NCBI RefSeq assembly: GCF_037975245.1
Contig: NC_092573.1
Span: 10,430,001 to 10,494,000, forward strand
Direction of reading: 5' to 3'
From: Apostichopus japonicus
Lineage: Eukaryota > Echinodermata > Holothuroidea > Aspidochirotida > Stichopodidae
Length of the DNA stretch: 64,000 nucleotides
Positions 50,280 through 61,180 of this stretch are shown piece by piece. Each line of letters begins with the position of its first letter. Positions within the stretch are counted from its first letter, which is position 1. Both the position numbers and the translations under genes were made by a program. The notes below the pieces were generated by a model that was given only the letters and a program-made list of their open reading frames with translations, ran no database searches and was not told the DNA's origin.

Positions 50280-50540
50280 GATTTTCGAGTTGGTTAGCAT
50301 CGTGTTCGATCTCTAGAGTAGGCCAAATATGTCACCAAAAACAGAACTAGTATTGTTCGATACAGGCATCAAACGCCTACAGTGAAATAACGACCTTCCT
50401 TACCAGTTTCAAACCTCTGGACATACAATCAGCGTCCATGGCCTAGGTGGTTAGGGTGTCCGCGGTCACAGGCCCATGTTAGAATCCCAGTGGAGGCTGG
50501 AAGTTTTCTCACTGTTCTGGATTTTCCTTCTCATTACATT
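50280..50540 (+). mobile_element. tRNA-related dispersed repeat, family S4, copy 2
   Basis: It is collinear with 34586-34832: GATCTCTAGAGTA, AACAGAACTAGTATTGTTCG, CCTCTGGACATACAATCAGC, a box-A-like TGGCCTAGGTGGTTAGGGTG, GTTAGAATCCCAGTGGAGGC and CACTGTTCTGGATTTTCC. The box-B-like stretch is GTTAGAATCCC, weaker than in copy 1. A (TA)n/TATG run follows at 50548-50582, and the large TA run precedes it by about 80 bp. Confidence 0.78.
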
Positions 50541-50545
50541 TTCAA

Positions 50546-50580
<35 letters not shown>

Positions 50581-50589
50581 TAGAAATCG

Positions 50590-51690
50590 ATATTTATATA
50601 GATATGCATGTCAAGGTTCAAGAGTAAATTCAGAGATGGAAATTAGTAAAAGCAAGAGAGTATAGAAGGGGAGTTTTTCTTCCTTTCTCAGTTCTCTCCT
50701 ATTCCTCTCTCTTCACTTATCCAGTTTGTCACTTTCTCTACCGTGTGCAAGTTGCAATTAAAACAAAAATTTGGGTGGGGGGGGGGAGGGGAAGAGTGGA
50801 GTAAGAAAAGTCCTCCTGATTCCTGATTAAGTTCCATCCCCTCTTCCTTTCTTCTTTCTCACCTCTTGAATCCCAAATCAAGACCTCTTGAACCCTTGTA
50901 CTGAGTTCAGATGAAAGAGGAGATGGAGGGAGGGGGAGGGGAGATCACTTGTTGACTAATATTCAAACTGAGGCGGAAGTTGCCTTGAAGTTGACCGACT
51001 GGCAGGATCTAATAAACCTGCATCAGCTTCCTTACAAAACACTCTTTTAAAATTACTAAATAGTAAACTTGCTCTTCCAAATCCCCAAACCACAGAATAT
51101 TGCAATTAACCTCAATTACACTATACAAAAGCAGACCAAACATTTACCTGCCCTTAAACTATTTCATAAACATGCTAGCAAGCTACCACAGAAATTTTGT
51201 TCTTATTATAAGTTACTCAGACTAAATAAGTTATGAGCTTTTCTATCAGGCACCTGGGAATATTTCCCTAGGTCTCTGTGTTGTCACCATACAGCCAGTC
51301 AGGTCAAATCATAGAAAACCAATAACTATATCAATCATTCAGTAATAATAGTCAGATATGACCCATTATGTACATGCAGTCTACTGATGAAAGGAGTTTG
51401 TTGTGAGGAGGAGAATTGACCAAATGATGAGTAAGGGTGATGTTAAGGGATAAACAACATCAACCCTTGGGAACACTGCTGTGGCCAGCAACAAAACAGT
51501 TTCTCTCTGACCTATTTCCTGTTTGTCATTTCATTGGAAGCACAGAGGAATTTACACTTTAAGTTTTAAGGTATTTTTTTACTCAAGTTCAAATTTAATA
51601 ATTACTGTAGTTTATGACCATGCTCTTAGTTGACCGGATACTTATGTAGGAACACTTCTTCATCCTAAGTTGTTTTTCTTCATCCTGTTT
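50590..51690. other. Noncoding stretch, no gene seen
   Basis: A G-rich strip lies near 50775-50795 and a GGGAGGGGGAGGGG strip near 50925-50942. No coding signal or known repeat was seen. Confidence 0.5.
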
Positions 51691-51698
51691 TCTGCAAA

Positions 51699-51900
51699 AT
51701 GGTGAGGGAACAAGCTGTTTCGCTTCAAAATGGTGGGAGGACGAGACTTTTGCTTCAAAATTGTGGGTGGACGAGCCGTTTCGTTTCTAAAGGTGGGTGG
51801 ACAAGCCATTTTGCGTCAAAATGGTGGGGCATGAGCAGTTTCGCTTCAAAATGGTGGGGGAAAAGCCATTTTGCTTCAAAATGGTGGCGGGGGGACAAAC
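51699..51900. repeat. About 30-bp minisatellite, six to seven units
   Basis: The unit resembles TTCGCTTCAAAATGGTGGGG followed by GGACAAGCCA. Since the unit is near 30 bp, one frame stays open and reads repeated FASKWWGKSH-like blocks over 77 codons. With the variable units and no domain, I read it as a minisatellite and not as a gene. Confidence 0.8.
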
Positions 51901-51903
51901 CAA

Positions 51904-52345
51904 ATGATAGCATAACTCGGAAAATAACATGACAGACCCAGCAGCAGAGATCCTGACAAGATACCCAACCCTCCTGCCCCCTCCCCCCCCCAACACATGC
52001 TAGATAACAGGAGAAAAATACTGACCTAGATGTTAATGGCAGAGAGTATCATCTCAAACAGTTTATCAGTTGTCATGATTATGATTGTGATTGTAAACCA
52101 TATGATAGCATAACTTGGAAAGCAAGGTGACAGACCCAGCAGTTAGAGTTCCTGGAAAGATACCCCACCCCCACATAAAGGAGTAAAATACTGACCTAGA
52201 TGTTAATGGCAGAGAGTATCTTCTCAATCAGTTTATCAGTTGTCATCACTGTGATTGTAAACCATATGATAGCATGGTGCCTTGGACAGCAACATGACAG
52301 ACCATATGAAGCAGCAGCGATCTTGACAAGATATTTCAACGATCC
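51904..52345. repeat. Tandem array, about 165-195 bp units, 2.4 copies
   Basis: ATGATAGCATAACT(C/T)GGAAA starts the first two units at about 51905 and 52102, and a third, truncated unit starts near 52266. Each of the first two then has GACAGACCCAGCAG, CTGACCTAGATGTTAATGG, CAGAGAGTATC and GTTTATCAGTTGTCAT. The array starts directly after the 30-bp minisatellite. Confidence 0.85.
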
Positions 52346-52969
52346 ATTCATCATCTAGGAATCCCATTTCCAGGGTCAGAAGGAGATTATAACACTGCCA
52401 CAAACAAACCAAAACCCTTCACTTTGACCTGTTTCTAAGCTGACCTACAAACTATAACATCTTTTCCTTCTTCTTTTTCTTTCTGACAAGATTTGTTTAA
52501 AATTCCAGACCTTTCCGGAAGATTGTTGAAAGAAGTATTGTGCATGTGAAGAATAACATTCGGGTGTTACTGTGTCTTCCATATGGTAACCCTATTGTAA
52601 GGTGAAACTCCACAGCAGCTCAACTGTTGAAGGACAGTTTCATGTATTCAAGAAAATCTGTTTTGTGTAGAAATCATGCCACAGATTTGTGATAAACACC
52701 AACTTAGAGAACAAAAAGTCTGCAGGCCAGACAAATTTGAATTGCTATGAAAGTTTGAGTTTATGCATATGGCTATTAAAGTAGAAAAAAGGTGTCAGGG
52801 CAGAAGGCTGAAAATGGAATTGCTAAAGCTGCTTGTTTTTCAGGATTCTTTAAATAAAAAACATTAAAAAAAAACAATTAAATTTGACCATGATGAACAG
52901 TACAATTATTGACCTGCAAACTATAGCGATTTCACGAAATGATGCTTAGCAACCAGTAAAATGACTTAA

Positions 52970-53332
52970 AGGCATTGAAGAGTCTCCCCAAACCGTGTGC
53001 GGCCATCTGAAAAAGTTAACTTTCTGTTGCTTGCAAGTGACGTTTTGTTCGTGTTGCTACAAAATGCAGACAGTAATGAACGTAATACCTTAATTGTTAT
53101 CTTTAGCTGGACCTGAGATGTCCATCTCTGTATCGTTTGTGTACTGTGCTGTGGGTATTGACCGCAGCTGTATGTACTGACTGTACACTAGTGTCTAATT
53201 ACCGACGGTAGCAAGCTGTGTGTGTATTTTCTGGGATCGATGGTGGTGTCTAACACTTCTGTTACACCTCATTCGAAACTAGGTCAGATTACCGGCATTA
53301 GACGTTTCTTTTTGCGCGAGTCTTCACACCCT
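52970..53332 (+). mobile_element. TTAA-type (piggyBac-like) MITE family, copy 3
   Basis: This 363-bp copy runs from AGGCATTGAAGAGTCTCCCC to GCGCGAGTCTTCACACCCT. It is flanked by TTAA on both sides (52966-52969, 53333-53336). It is the most complete copy and the best reference for the family. The ends form an imperfect inverted repeat built around TGAAGACTCG. It contains the shared GCTGTGGGTATTGACCGCAG and GTGTGTGTATTTTCTGGGAT. Confidence 0.93.
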
Positions 53333-53336
53333 TTAA

Positions 53337-54629
53337 AGAGATGAGCAAGCTGGTAAAAGCATCAATCACATCAACTGGTGAGTCATGTGCACCTCCTTCC
53401 TTCTCCTACTGTATCCCATCATCCTCTAAAAAAAAAAACATCTTCATCACGACAACGCGATAGATGCACGAAGCATTAAGTCAGCTAGCTCCCTACATCA
53501 GGCAGAGTAGACAGCAGATGAGAGAATGGGTTCTGAATTTATGACCTGGTCTTCATGTTTAGTCGTCTACCCATAAAAGGTAAAAGAAGCGCTCATCACC
53601 AGCAGACCTAGAATTTTAAGGCAGCTGTAATCAATTCATGAATGAGTGAGTGTACTGGGTTACTATATACTGACTCTCCACCAGGCTCTGGTTTATTTTT
53701 GAGGTCTTAAGTTTGGCTGAATGTATATATTTATATCAGAAAACAATTATAGGAACGGATGCCGGAGGAATCTTGATGAACTCGCTTTCCGCAGAAGAAC
53801 AGAAAGGAGGAAAATGGATGGATTTCCGAGGTTATACTAGCCGTATCTACTTGGGAGAAGGGCAGAAGGCTGAAAGGATGTGTGGAGAAAGAAGATGGGG
53901 AGGGAGGCAAGAACGTGTTGGGGTATAAATTAATGTTAAGGTTTGCGTAGACAGCACCTCAGACCACGGTAGCATTAATTAACATAAATTGACAATCAAT
54001 TTAAAATGAGAGCATCAGGCATTGCATTGGTAGCTGTGAACTGTCAAGTTTGTGCCAGTTTGACATATTTGGTTCTTTTGCATCACTCCTCTTTAAAAAA
54101 GAAGAAAAACCAATGTCTTTGCTTAGATTGTCTTTTTTCCTTGCTCTATGATAAAAAAAAAAAAAAAATCTATGTACTAAATTACAACAAAAACAGACAG
54201 ATGAAGAGAGACATGAGAACCTGGGGATTTTGGTGACACTAGTCCCAGTCTTCAAGGTTACACATGTATGTAGCCAGCAGAATATGCATTTCTGAAGCAA
54301 TTATAGAAAGATTTTTAAAAGCGAGGGTATGGTGTCAGACTTAACCGATGGTGCCTAACAGCGTGATTACTGAATACAGAAATGAGAAACCAGTATAATA
54401 CTTTATTAGTTGATTAGAATTTATCCAGTGGCATCTTTAGCAATAAGGTGTCATACTATTAGACAACTGATATTTGGGGATAGGAGAGGTTTTTGCCCTG
54501 AAAGGAAAGTTAAACGATCCTTTGGGAGTACTATTTCAGGATATCAGCGGATCGTCCTACTGTAGCTCAGCAAAGATATTGAATCTTTAAATTATCAGAT
54601 ATGAGCTCACCATGAAGTTTGAATTCAAA
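53337..54629. other. Noncoding stretch, one weak frame, no gene supported
   Basis: The 71-codon plus-strand frame at 53713-53928 (containing IIGTDAGGILMNSLSAEEQK) has a somewhat protein-like make-up but no recognisable domain, and it ends in purine-rich DNA. Poly-A runs lie near 53428 and 54152-54167. Confidence 0.4.
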
Positions 54630-55720
54630 GGTTAGTTTAGTTTATTTATTTGTTTGCCACAAAAGTACAAAGTGGAGGGAAGTCTTCCATAAAGCTTAAA
54701 AGCTTAACAATGTGGAAGACTCCCTGAAGAAAGAAAAGAAAAGAAAAGAAAAGAAAAAACAAAATATATATATGTGTATGAATACATACATAGATATAAG
54801 TACATCTTAAATGTTCAATATATATATAGTAATTACATACAGGTATAATTTAGTTTTAGTCAGTAACTAGCTATTATTTCCTTACAAAACCACTTCTTAA
54901 AGGAAGTGACTGACTTTTTACTCTTTAAATCGTTCATTAGAAGATTCCATGTTTTTGTTGCACGGTTTTGTAGGCTTAAAGTTCCAATGGTGGTATTGTA
55001 TAGATTATAGTGGGCATGATTAGCATGCCTCGTGTTATGATTATGTACATCTCTGTTACTGGTTAAAAAATTGTCAAAGGCAGCTGGTAGTAATCCATTC
55101 CAGGTCTTGTAGGCAAATAATGCAAGCTTAACTTTGATGAGATCGTGCAATTTTAGTAAGTTGAGTTTCTTAAATAGGGGACTGGTGTGCTCACGTGGGG
55201 CTGAGTGTGTTATGTGGCGAATGGCTGCCTTTTGGAGTATTATAAGATTGTTAAGGTTGGTGTTGTATGTACCAGACCAAATAATGGAACAATAAGTGAG
55301 ATGCAGGACAACCAGGGTCTGGTATAGTGTTCTGAGTATGTTTTCCGATAGATAATATTTCAACTTAGATAATATGCCAACATTCCGTGCAATTATACTG
55401 CAAATAGTTGAAATATGGTTGCGCCAGCTAAGTTTACAATCAATATATACACCTAAAAACTTAGTAGTATTAACTTGCTTAATTATTTTCCCATCCATAC
55501 ATATATCTTTATTCCAAATAAGAGTATTGCGAGTATTAAAGACAATGTAATTACTTTTTTGTACATTTAGTGATAATTTGTTGGCTGAAACCAATTACAG
55601 AATTTATTTAATTCATTTGACACGTAGTTGATGAACTTGCTGTACATATTTTGGTTTCAGATCAAAGTATTATTCATGTTTCAACCAGCAATAACCTTGA
55701 TGCAGTACTTGAACGACCCT
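54630..55720 (-). pseudogene. 3' part of a non-LTR retrotransposon (LINE), reverse transcriptase C-terminus
   Basis: The 244-codon minus-strand frame at 54860-55594 begins VSANKLSLNVQKSNYIVF and contains TTKFLGVYIDCKLSWRNHI, YQTLVVLHLTYCSIIW and LQKAAIRHIT. It ends with RATKTWNLLMNDLKSKKS and FKKWFCKEI. This is the thumb and C-terminal region of a LINE reverse transcriptase of the Jockey/CR1 type. Just upstream, SNELNKFCNW in another frame meets SANKLSLNV, so a one-base frameshift breaks the protein near 55590. Further upstream, in that frame, NNTLI stands about where the catalytic ADDT box would be expected, suggesting lost catalytic aspartates. The AT-rich 3' region reaches about 54630. It is a 5'-truncated, inactive copy. 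Confidence 0.88.
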
Positions 55721-55823
55721 AAAATTTGACATACATTTTGTAAAAAACTATAGGAGCTGTAAATTTTTTAAAAGATTGAGTAGAGATTAATTATGATGAT
55801 ATCTTCACTTGTGGTCTTTCTAG

Positions 55824-55955
55824 TAGTAGTAGTAAGTTGAGTTTCGTCTATACGACATGCTCAGTGATTAACCTGCGCCACGTATCACGATCTTGCGCAA
55901 GGTCTATTGCTTCCTCGAAATTGTTAATATTAACGTCCTTAAATTGCGAATTGTT
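55824..55955 (-). pseudogene. Extremely 5'-truncated LINE insertion with target duplication
   Basis: On the minus strand this 132-bp piece encodes QFKDVNINNFEEAIDLAQDR, then DTWRRLITEHVV and a stop. This matches the typical end of LINE ORF2 proteins (an 'A-DR-W--L' motif). The 3' tail is (TAG)n. TGGTCTTTCTAG lies on both sides (55812-55823 and 55956-55967), a perfect 12-bp target duplication. It is therefore a full insertion event that copied only the last 40 or so codons. It belongs to a different LINE family from the neighbour at 54630. Confidence 0.88.
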
Positions 55956-55967
55956 TGGTCTTTCTAG

Positions 55968-56586
55968 GATAAAGTAATTAACAATATTTGCACTGTTATA
56001 GAACTCAGATATATCAAAAGATGTAGCTTCAAATGTTTAATGCCCACAAGGCTGTCAAAATTTGATGGTTGCTAAGAAATGAGCTTCAGAAATAAACACT
56101 TTTCCATCCCTTTTGAGTCCTTGTTTTTTTCCACTTGCTAATGTTTTCTTCCACTTGCTAATCTACATTGCAGCTATCACCCTTTTTGATGCATGTAACA
56201 AATTAGCCGATCAACTTTGCTAAATTTCTGGACATCCTCTGACTTTTGCTGCTGAGGACAAAGAATATGTTCACATTTACTCCATCCAAGCTGATTTCTC
56301 AGGGCTGTGTTGTATGTTGGCAATAGCTAGGTCTACATACTCTTGAATGGTTTACCTTCTGTACAAAAGAAACTGTACAAATTTTAGCACAATACAAAGT
56401 ATATGTCTGAAAGTGGATGTGCTTTATACACTTTTATTAGCATGCATGATTACTCTAAATGTGTATTGTTAGCTATATCCTCCATTCTACTATCTACTGT
56501 ATGTACATCTATTTCATTGTCAATAGAATGTTTGTTATTAAACCGTCTTCTAGACAAAGGTATATAACAAAACAATTTACACACTT
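55968..56586. other. AT-rich noncoding stretch, no gene seen
   Basis: A direct duplication of TTTTTTCCACTTGCTAATG and TTTCTTCCACTTGCTAATC lies near 56126-56163. Nothing else was seen. Confidence 0.5.
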
Positions 56587-57000
56587 AGAGGGCGCTCTCT
56601 CAGGATCTATTATGAAGGAAAGTGTAGATCAATCGTTAGCTATCCTCACTCTCTACCAGCTACATCTAGTTTCATTGAAAATCATCTGTTTGTTAACCGT
56701 CAAGTTAAAAAAAAATATATATATAATTAGAGGGCGCTCTCTCAGGATCTATTATGAAGTAAAAGTGTAGATCAATCGTTAGCTATCCTCACTCTCTACC
56801 AGCTACATCTAGTTTCATTGAAAATCATCTGTTTGTTAACCGTCAAGTTAAAACAAAATATATATATAATTAGAGGGCGCTCTCTCAGGATCTATTATGA
56901 AGTAAAAGTGTAGATCAATCGTTAGCTATCCTCACTCTCTACCAGCTACATCTAGTTTCATTGACAATCATCTGTTTGTTAACCGTCAAGTTTAAACAAA

Positions 57001-57061
<61 letters not shown>

Positions 57062-57100
57062 GAGGGCGCTCTCTCAGGATCTGTTATAATGAAAAGTCTA
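56587..57100. repeat. 142-bp tandem array interleaved with TA runs
   Basis: Units start AGAGGGCGCTCTCTCAGGAT at 56587, 56729, 56872 and 57061; the first three are full and the last is partial. Each contains GTGTAGATCAATCGTTAGCT, CTCTACCAGCTACATCTAG and TTTGTTAACCGTCAAGTT. Each then ends in a TA run, which in the third unit expands to about 55 bp (57002-57057). The unit start is nearly palindromic (AGAGGGCGCTCTCT). Confidence 0.93.
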
Positions 57101-58730
57101 AATCCACTCAAAGTTTCATGTAAAATGGAGGAAGACCGTTCACTTAAAGTTTTCCTGTTCAAATCATGTTGGATGCAACGATTTCCCATTACCGTCTTCT
57201 CATATGTTCAGGTCCTTCAGCACTAATGGCAATTGTTTTATGCATACTTACTTCATATTTCACAAGAGTGCTGAAGATAGCCTATTTAGACCAACCAGGG
57301 TTTATTATAGATGTGTACAGATGTGTACTTGTGTGTGGTATTGTATAGGTATACTGATATAGTACAATGATCCTAGTATATGAAGCCATGCATGTTACAA
57401 TTTGTTTCTTATTTCATGGGCATTCACAATGGATCGATGTATGGCATGATTTACGTAAAAAAAAAAAAAAACTGCTGTCATCGGTTCAATTCAATTCAAA
57501 TCAGTCAAATTTGACCTGATATGCACTACCAATTTTAGCAAATAATAATCATTCTTTCCATGATATGACCTGTTACACAGTGGGAGTTTCCTAAAAACTT
57601 AATACCAAACTTACTGAAGCATTGAACAGATCAAGGGAGATAATGCAAACCGAAGGCTTTGTTTGGTAAACATGACTTTCAAATCTCTCAGTGGCGGAAA
57701 GAATTAAAAGCTACTATAGGCGTTGACAACGATGATTGCGGGTGGAGCGTAAACATGATGGTGTAAACATTACGGAGGATAAGACCAATATGACAAACTC
57801 CCAAGTTTAAATGTTGGATAAAACACAGGTTTAATATCACATGATGAGCAAACCATTACTTCCACTACCACCTGCAGTTTCCAGAGTGGCTAGTTTAAAG
57901 GGACGCTAAAGTCAAGTGAAGCAAAGAGAATCATTCCATAATTACTGTCTTTAAAGTAAAGATGGCTTGGTACAATATATATATCACCATGAAAAAATGT
58001 AGACTATTAAAGATTGTCACACAATGATAGAACAGTATACTGCAACATGGATCTTCCAAAACATGTCGGAAAATATGAAAGAAGTTGAACTTGTATTGAA
58101 AGATTTTAAGACTTTGTGACAACTTTAAACATATCTAGCATTATTTTGTGTCACTATATCAATGGGATAATCTGGAGGCAAACAATGTCCTAGATTTCTA
58201 GCAGTTATTCTAAATTATGAAGAGCTATTCCTAAATAGTTGAACATTGGTAACTGTCATTCTTAGTACTTACTGTGTACATGACATATGGCACACAGTAC
58301 TGATAGGAGGGTGGTGGCAGAAGTTTAAATTGACACAACCCTGGAAGATAGTCCACTCACCATAGGGTAGATTCAATATCAACAAACACTTTCCATGAAA
58401 GTTTGAGGTCTTCCTCTTCCAGAGGTCAAAGGTGAAAGGAAGATGATCTGTTTTTGGTCCCTGGATGATTTGATGAGTTACTACAGCTGATGGAATATGT
58501 CTGCAGGATACCCTGGTTAGGATGAAATTATCACAGCATCTCTCCCCCTGTGCACTTCCTGACCTCGTCTAGGTTTCTCAAACCCAACAGCAGCAAAGTT
58601 TGTAAACAATCTGGATGCTGTATTTTCGATTTATCATTTGTATCATTATATAAAGAAGGCAGTTGTTAGTTGCAGCATCTTATAAATAACCTATTCTGAC
58701 CTAACCATGTAATATTTAAACATTGGATTA
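57101..58730. other. AT-rich noncoding stretch, no gene seen
   Basis: Isolated motifs that resemble transposon ends occur (CAGTGGCGGAAAG near 57691, TTTAAAGGGACGCTAAAG near 57894), but no partner ends were found. A poly-A run lies near 57457-57470. Confidence 0.45.
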
Positions 58731-58734
58731 CCCT

Positions 58735-59225
58735 TAAAGGAAATACAAAACCAACCATCATCGTTGGTCTATATGATAGCTCTAGATACATGAACAACTT
58801 TCCACCCCACCCTAAACCTCTATCCTCCCCCACCTACGCATTTAGGATACAGAAACCCAACCATTCAAATACTGCTTTATGTGATAGAAATTTACTGTCA
58901 TAGCCCCCTTCCCTCACCCCACCTCCATAGCCAGGAGACAGAAACCCAACCATTCATTACTGCTTTATGTGATAGAAATTTACTGTCATACCCCCCTTCC
59001 CTCCCCCACCTACATAGCTAGGAGACAGACTCAACCATCATTACTGATTTGTCATAGAAATTTACTGTCATAGCCCCCCTTCCTCACCCCACCTCCACAG
59101 CCAGGAGACAGAAACCCAACTATTCATTAATGCTTTATGTGATAGAAATTTACTGTCATAACTTCCCCCACCCCCACCACCCTTCCCTCACCCTACCTCC
59201 ACTGCCAGGAAACAGAAACCCAACC
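58735..59225. repeat. Tandem array, about 83-120 bp units, five copies
   Basis: Units carry GACAGAAACCCAACCATTCA, TACTGCTTTATGTGATAG, AAATTTACTGTCATAG and CCCTTCCCTCACCCCACCTC. They start near 58735 (diverged), 58850, 58938, 59024 and 59105. The head resembles the single copy near 26095. Confidence 0.85.
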
Positions 59226-59597
59226 ATCATCAATTTGGTGTTTAGACAACCAGAAAAAAATTCTTAAAAAATATTGCCCTTTTAATCTGATCTATGATTT
59301 CAATTTACTTAAATGTGTAATTGGATTCATGACATGGCTCTTTATGATAAACTAGAGGAGCCTTTGAGTTTGCAGTTTATGCTATTTTTAACTTGGTCCA
59401 AGTGATATCTATTTATCTTATATAAATACCAAATGTTTTATTGTAATGTCCCCCCTGCAGGAAGCGATATCATGAATCACTTAAAAATATTGACACTAAT
59501 GTTCTTCGGGACATGTCAGGAAAAACTATCATGTGCTTATAAAAATATTGCGGTGCTATTTTTGATCTGGTTTGTCATTTTTTTCCTTTCTTTCTAG

Positions 59598-59766
59598 ATT
59601 TCTAGCACACATCTGATCAAACTTTATTCCGAGGTTTACCTCCTAGGTTACTTTACAAAACCACAACCGGTTTGCACAGAAAGAGAAAGACAGGGCCAGC
59701 AGAGACGACCTGCTGAGTTGTCCCCGGGCGTGTCTGGACGGGGAGGAATATGGAACAGACCAACAG
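59598..59766 (+). CDS. Possible internal exon (56 codons), unknown product
   Basis: A pyrimidine tract TTTTTTCCTTTCTTTCTAG ends at 59597, a good acceptor. At 59766 the text CAACAG is followed by GTAAAG, a good donor. Between them only one frame is open and it stays open for all 169 bases. It reads STHLIKLYSEVYLLGYFTKP early and RRPAELSPGVSGRGGIWNRP late. The second half is clearly less AT-rich than the neighbourhood and has several CpGs. I do not recognise the peptide or any domain. Such a set of signals can arise by chance in 64 kb, so the call is weak. Confidence 0.22.
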
Positions 59767-60797
59767 GTAAAGGAGAAAAGTTGGCAACTTGAACACTAAT
59801 TGGTTTAATGTGACCAACAGCGTGCTCTTCCGAATAATAATAGGTTGAGTCTTATCTCAGTTTTGATCCCGGACTAGGCAACCCTGCCATGAGTTTACTG
59901 ATAGATATACCTATGTCCAGGGGCGAGTCTAGCTGGAGTAACATTTGATTGGTAGTGCTACTGAAGTACTGAGGTAGATGTGCAGATACTATCTGACCCT
60001 TTGAACTACACTGATGGTAAGTGAAAGTTCTTGCAAAGAGTTTCGAGCCTTAGAGCAACTTTCTAAATTCGGTCACAAATTTTTCAGGTGGGGAGGGGGG
60101 GGAGAGGAGAGGTGGGGATGGGGAATAGGTGGGGATGGGGGGTTCCTACCACAAAGGAGAGCAAAAGTAGCAAATACAATGTATAGGTAAGTGCATGTCA
60201 CATCTTCTTGTATTCATGCATTGATGAAGTGGCAGAATTATGTTTAAAGTAGAGATTATTCAAAGAAGAAATTGCCATATATATGGACACATTTCTCAAA
60301 ACATCTATAGCAGCTTTGCCAGCTTATTAATATTGTAACAGCTGTGTATACCTTGAGCCAGGGAGTTATAGTCTAGAGAGCAATTCTGGTTAATAGCGGG
60401 CCTTGATGCAAAGAAAACGCACAAAAATAATGAATAACTTTTGTCAGTGATCCAAAAGTTTACTGATGCTAATGTGTTAAAGTCATAGGCCTATGTTTCT
60501 GAAGGGATTCTCTAATTGTCAAAGTTGATAGTTTGGGGGGGGGGAGAGGAGCAGCTAGGGGAGGGGGAATAAATGGGATGCAACACTGCACAAAGCACAA
60601 AGAGTTGAAGCTCTGTTTTGCAGAGCAAGAAATTGACTAGCTGCAATAAGATATTGTATGTTGAAATTACTGCTCAAACTCCATACCGCAGTTGGGAGAG
60701 CAAGATATCTAACATCTCTTGGGCGCTTTAAGATGAACTACCATCACTATCTTTATACTATTTCTGTTATACTTGTATTCCAAGACAACTGAGTATA
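59767..60797. other. Noncoding stretch, no gene seen
   Basis: G-rich strips lie near 60090-60140 and 60533-60566. No repeat family of the window was identified. Confidence 0.5.
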
Positions 60798-60886
60798 TCT
60801 ACTAGGGGTGTTAGCTCTACTAGGAGTGCTACCTACTATAGGAGTATATAGGAGTATAGGAGGATATCTACTAGGAGTGTTAACTA
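60798..60886 (+). repeat. Reiterated SINE-head fragments
   Basis: Short copies of the S1 head appear in series: CTACTAGGGGTGTTAGCTC, CTACTAGGAGTGCTACC, CTACTAGGAGTGTTAA, then the full SINE at 60887. TATAGGAGTATA-type repeats are mixed in. This looks like local slippage or duplication at the SINE 5' end. Confidence 0.65.
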
Positions 60887-61134
60887 GGAGTGTTAGCTCA
60901 GTGGTCAACACCGGTGCCTTTCCATCATAACGTCCCGAGTTCGAATCACTCCAAGATTATTGTATGTCGTCCAGTTACAGAGTTGTTGATAATATTGCCA
61001 ATTCATAATCATGGACGTTAAATATGAAGCTAAGAGACTGACTTCGGTCAGCTTGCGGCTTTGATAAGCCAATGATGGCTTCTTCGCGAGTTCCTGCTTG
61101 CAGGAGGATCTAAAATACATACATAAATACATAC
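60887..61134 (+). mobile_element. tRNA-derived SINE, family S1, copy 3
   Basis: This is the most complete copy. The head is GGAGTGTTAGCTCAGTGGTC, box B is CGAGTTCGAATCACTCC, the body AATTCATAATCATGGACGTT, the hairpin TTCCTGCTTGCAGGAGG, and the tail ATACATACATAAATACATAC. The opening GGAGTG can pair with the closing CACTCC as a tRNA acceptor stem. The minus-strand 75-codon frame over it is a by-product. Confidence 0.92.
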
Positions 61135-61180
61135 CAAAGAACTATGTATAGTCTGATCTGTAATAGAAATTTAAATGTGT

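Noticed and set aside
51699-51932. 77-codon frame with Ala-Ser-Lys-Trp-Trp repeats
   Set aside because: It is best explained by the near-30-bp minisatellite; units vary in length and no signal or membrane feature is seen.
53713-53928. 71-codon frame resembling a short protein
   Set aside because: No recognisable domain, no clear splice pair, and the 3' part runs into purine-rich low-complexity DNA.
57685-57960. Isolated transposon-like ends (CAGTGGCGGAAAG, TTTAAAGGGACGC)
   Set aside because: No partner inverted end or target duplication was found within a reasonable distance.
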